Assembly: GCA_963575745.1 (NCBI GenBank)
Contig: CAUYUJ010014597.1
Location: forward strand, 262,957 to 326,956
Source of the DNA: Prorocentrum cordatum
Lineage: Eukaryota; Sar; Dinophyceae; Prorocentrales; Prorocentraceae
Direction: 5' to 3'
DNA length: 64,000 nt
Position numbers and translations under genes: made by a program. Below the pieces are notes generated by a model. The model did no database searches. It was not told where the DNA came from and saw only the letters and a program-made list of their open reading frames with translations. Shown one piece after another: positions 62,513-64,000 of this stretch (position 1 is its first letter; the number at the start of each line of letters is the position of its first letter).

Positions 62513-62999
62513 AGGCTGTGACTGCGACTGCCGTTGCCACTGCGACTGCCATCGCGAATGCGACTACGACTGCGAGAACAGCAAAATTCCACAACAGGAT
62601 TATCATCTGAATCTCAAGGGGAATGCTTCCAGATATGCTCCTACACATCGCTGTTGGGTTCCTTTGCCGGGATAATTATGTTTATGCCACTTTCTGTTCT
62701 CATTGAGAAACTAACAGACGATGTTTGGACCATTTTGGAATATGTTCCTCCTGTAGAGGGACATGCCCGACTTAAGCCTAAGGCGCACATGCGGAGCAAG
62801 ACGTCCGGCCCTCACGGGGCAGTGGCCGGGGAGCAGCGGGGGCTCCGCGGGGCAGCGGCTGGGCAGCAGCGTGGCCGAGGCGGCCCAGGGGCGGCGGAGG
62901 GCCACACGCCAAGGTTGGGCGTGGGGCGGGCCGGGGGAGACAGGGCCGCGCAGAGCGAGCGGGGCCGCGTCGGGGAGGCAGCAAGGGAGGCAGCCGGCC

Positions 63000-63590
63000 G
63001 TTGGCGACACGCATGCACGCACGAACGCACGCAGGCACACACGCACGCAGGCACACACGCACACACACACACACACACGCACACACACACACACACGCAC
63101 ACACACACACGCACGCACACGCACACGCACACGCACACGCACACGCAGCCGCACACGCACACGCACACGCACACGCACACGCACACGCACACGCACACGC
63201 ACACGCACACGCACGCGCACACGCACGCGCACGCGCACGCGCACACGCACGCGCACGCGCACGCGCACGCGCACGCGCACGCGCACGCACGCGCACGCGC
63301 ACGCGCACGCGCACGCGCACGCGCACGCACGCGCACGCGCACGCGCACGCGCACGCGCACGCGCACGCGCACGCGCACGCGCACGCGCACGCGCACGCGC
63401 ACGCGCACGCGCACGCGCACGCACACGCGCGCACGCACGCACGCACGCACCGCACCGCACCGCACGGCACGGCACGCACGCACGCACGCACCGCACGCAC
63501 GCACGCACTGACGCACGCACACACACACACACACACTCACACTCACACACACACACACCACACACCACACAAACCACACACCACACACAC
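63000..63590 (+). repeat. (CA)n/(CG)n alternating purine-pyrimidine tract
   Basis: (CA)n at 63045-63110, (CACACG)n to 63210, (CACGCG)n to 63435, then ACGCACGC and (CA)n. Nearly 550 bp of strict alternation, a strong Z-DNA former. 63600-64000 shows no gene. Confidence 0.95.
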
Positions 63591-64000
63591 CCTCACATCA
63601 CGCCCGCCGCCCCCGACTGACCGCGCATCTGTGCAGCCGCTGCGGCAACACGTCCCTCGCCGCCGCTGGACGCTGGCGGTGCCGGGCCACCTGTTGGCAG
63701 ACTGGAGCCCCCCACGAGTAGCCCAGAGGGGTGGGAGGCCAAGGGGAGGAGCAATTCCATGGGATGGGACGAGGGAAGGCGTGCTGCGTCCTACACCACT
63801 CTGTCTGCTACTCCACATCATCCCCGACCTCCTCCTGCCCATTTCCCTCCTCGTCCCCGTTACCCACCCGTTCCTCCTCCGCTTGCTCTCCTGCGCCTGC
63901 TTCTCCTCCTCCTCCACGATTGTATCATTCAAGACGCGTCGAATTCACCACTCACCCATCCTAATTTGTCAACAAATGTTGCGAATATTTCGAGAATAAA

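Larger units (their letters stand above)
60340..62775. mobile_element. 2.4-kb composite TIR element with family L ends
   Basis: Left TIR TTAGGTCGGGCATGTCCTCC, TACAGGCGGAAT; right TIR CCTCCTGTAGAGGGACATGC, CCGACTTAA, inverse complements over about 32 bp and the same as the MITEs at 25680 and 39052. The flanking octamers GCCAAGGG and GCCTAAGG agree at 6 of 8, a plausible decayed 8-bp target duplication, so the whole interval probably moved as one unit. Inside are a foldback, a 73-bp array and a (GGCTGA)n array; no transposase is encoded. Confidence 0.65.

Noticed and set aside
60340-62592. 750-codon and 685-codon open frames on the minus strand
   Set aside because: Made almost wholly of the (GGCTGA)n and 73-bp repeats; only Gln, Pro, Ser, Ala and Leu, and two frames are open at once.
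62534-63999. His/Thr/Arg and Cys/Val frames of 250-330 codons
   Set aside because: Encoded by the (CA)/(CG) alternating tract.
1-64000. tRNA, rRNA, snRNA or trans-splicing leader genes
   Set aside because: None recognised by eye. A covariance-model scan would be needed to exclude small or diverged RNA genes.

Overview
The window reads as gene-poor nuclear DNA of a dinoflagellate. The evidence is indirect but consistent: very GC-rich and extremely repeat-dense sequence, LINE proteins whose zinc-finger, endonuclease, reverse-transcriptase and methyltransferase-like segments look like those I know from Symbiodiniaceae/Polarella-type genomes, a decayed PIF1-like helicase of dinoflagellate style, and many small inverted-repeat elements. 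I found no intact cellular gene, rRNA, tRNA, CRISPR array or bacterial-type operon. Genus cannot be told from the sequence alone.

Layout. 1-5.1 kb: degenerate GC-rich repeats, a 102-bp satellite array (0.94-2.40 kb), (ATC)n, a 76-bp tandem array and purine-rich/(GAT)n tracts. 5.15-6.44 kb: broken helicase gene. 6.4-8.3 kb: degenerate repeats. 8.3-17.2 kb (+): an almost full-length but multiply frameshifted LINE (RanBP2-type zinc finger plus coiled coil, RNase H, AP-like endonuclease, reverse transcriptase, Cys/His fingers and a C-terminal C5-methyltransferase-like domain), followed by a 1-kb (TCC)n tract. 18.2-28.5 kb: several families of short inverted-repeat (MITE/foldback) elements between microsatellites. 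28.6-34.0 kb: a second array of the same 102-bp satellite in opposite orientation, interrupted by two near-identical 0.93-kb spacers. 34.1-41.0 kb: further satellite units and MITEs. 41.07-46.3 kb (-): a second LINE lacking ORF1, with a mutated RT motif A. 46.8-54.4 kb: (GAT)n, GATC-rich and higher-order tandem repeats, and an 82-bp satellite. 55.4-56.2 kb: two more inverted-repeat elements. 57.13-58.69 kb (-): a 5'-truncated third LINE. 60.34-62.78 kb: a 2.4-kb TIR-bounded element built of a foldback, 73-bp tandem repeats and a 1.5-kb (GGCTGA)n array. The window ends in a (CA)/(CG) alternating tract.

How it fits together: this is a graveyard of mobile DNA. All three LINE copies lie between (TCC)n tracts on their sense strand, suggesting insertion into that microsatellite. 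The MITE families are non-autonomous and no transposase was seen to move them. Several LINE frameshifts lie in homopolymers, so part of the apparent decay may be sequencing error.
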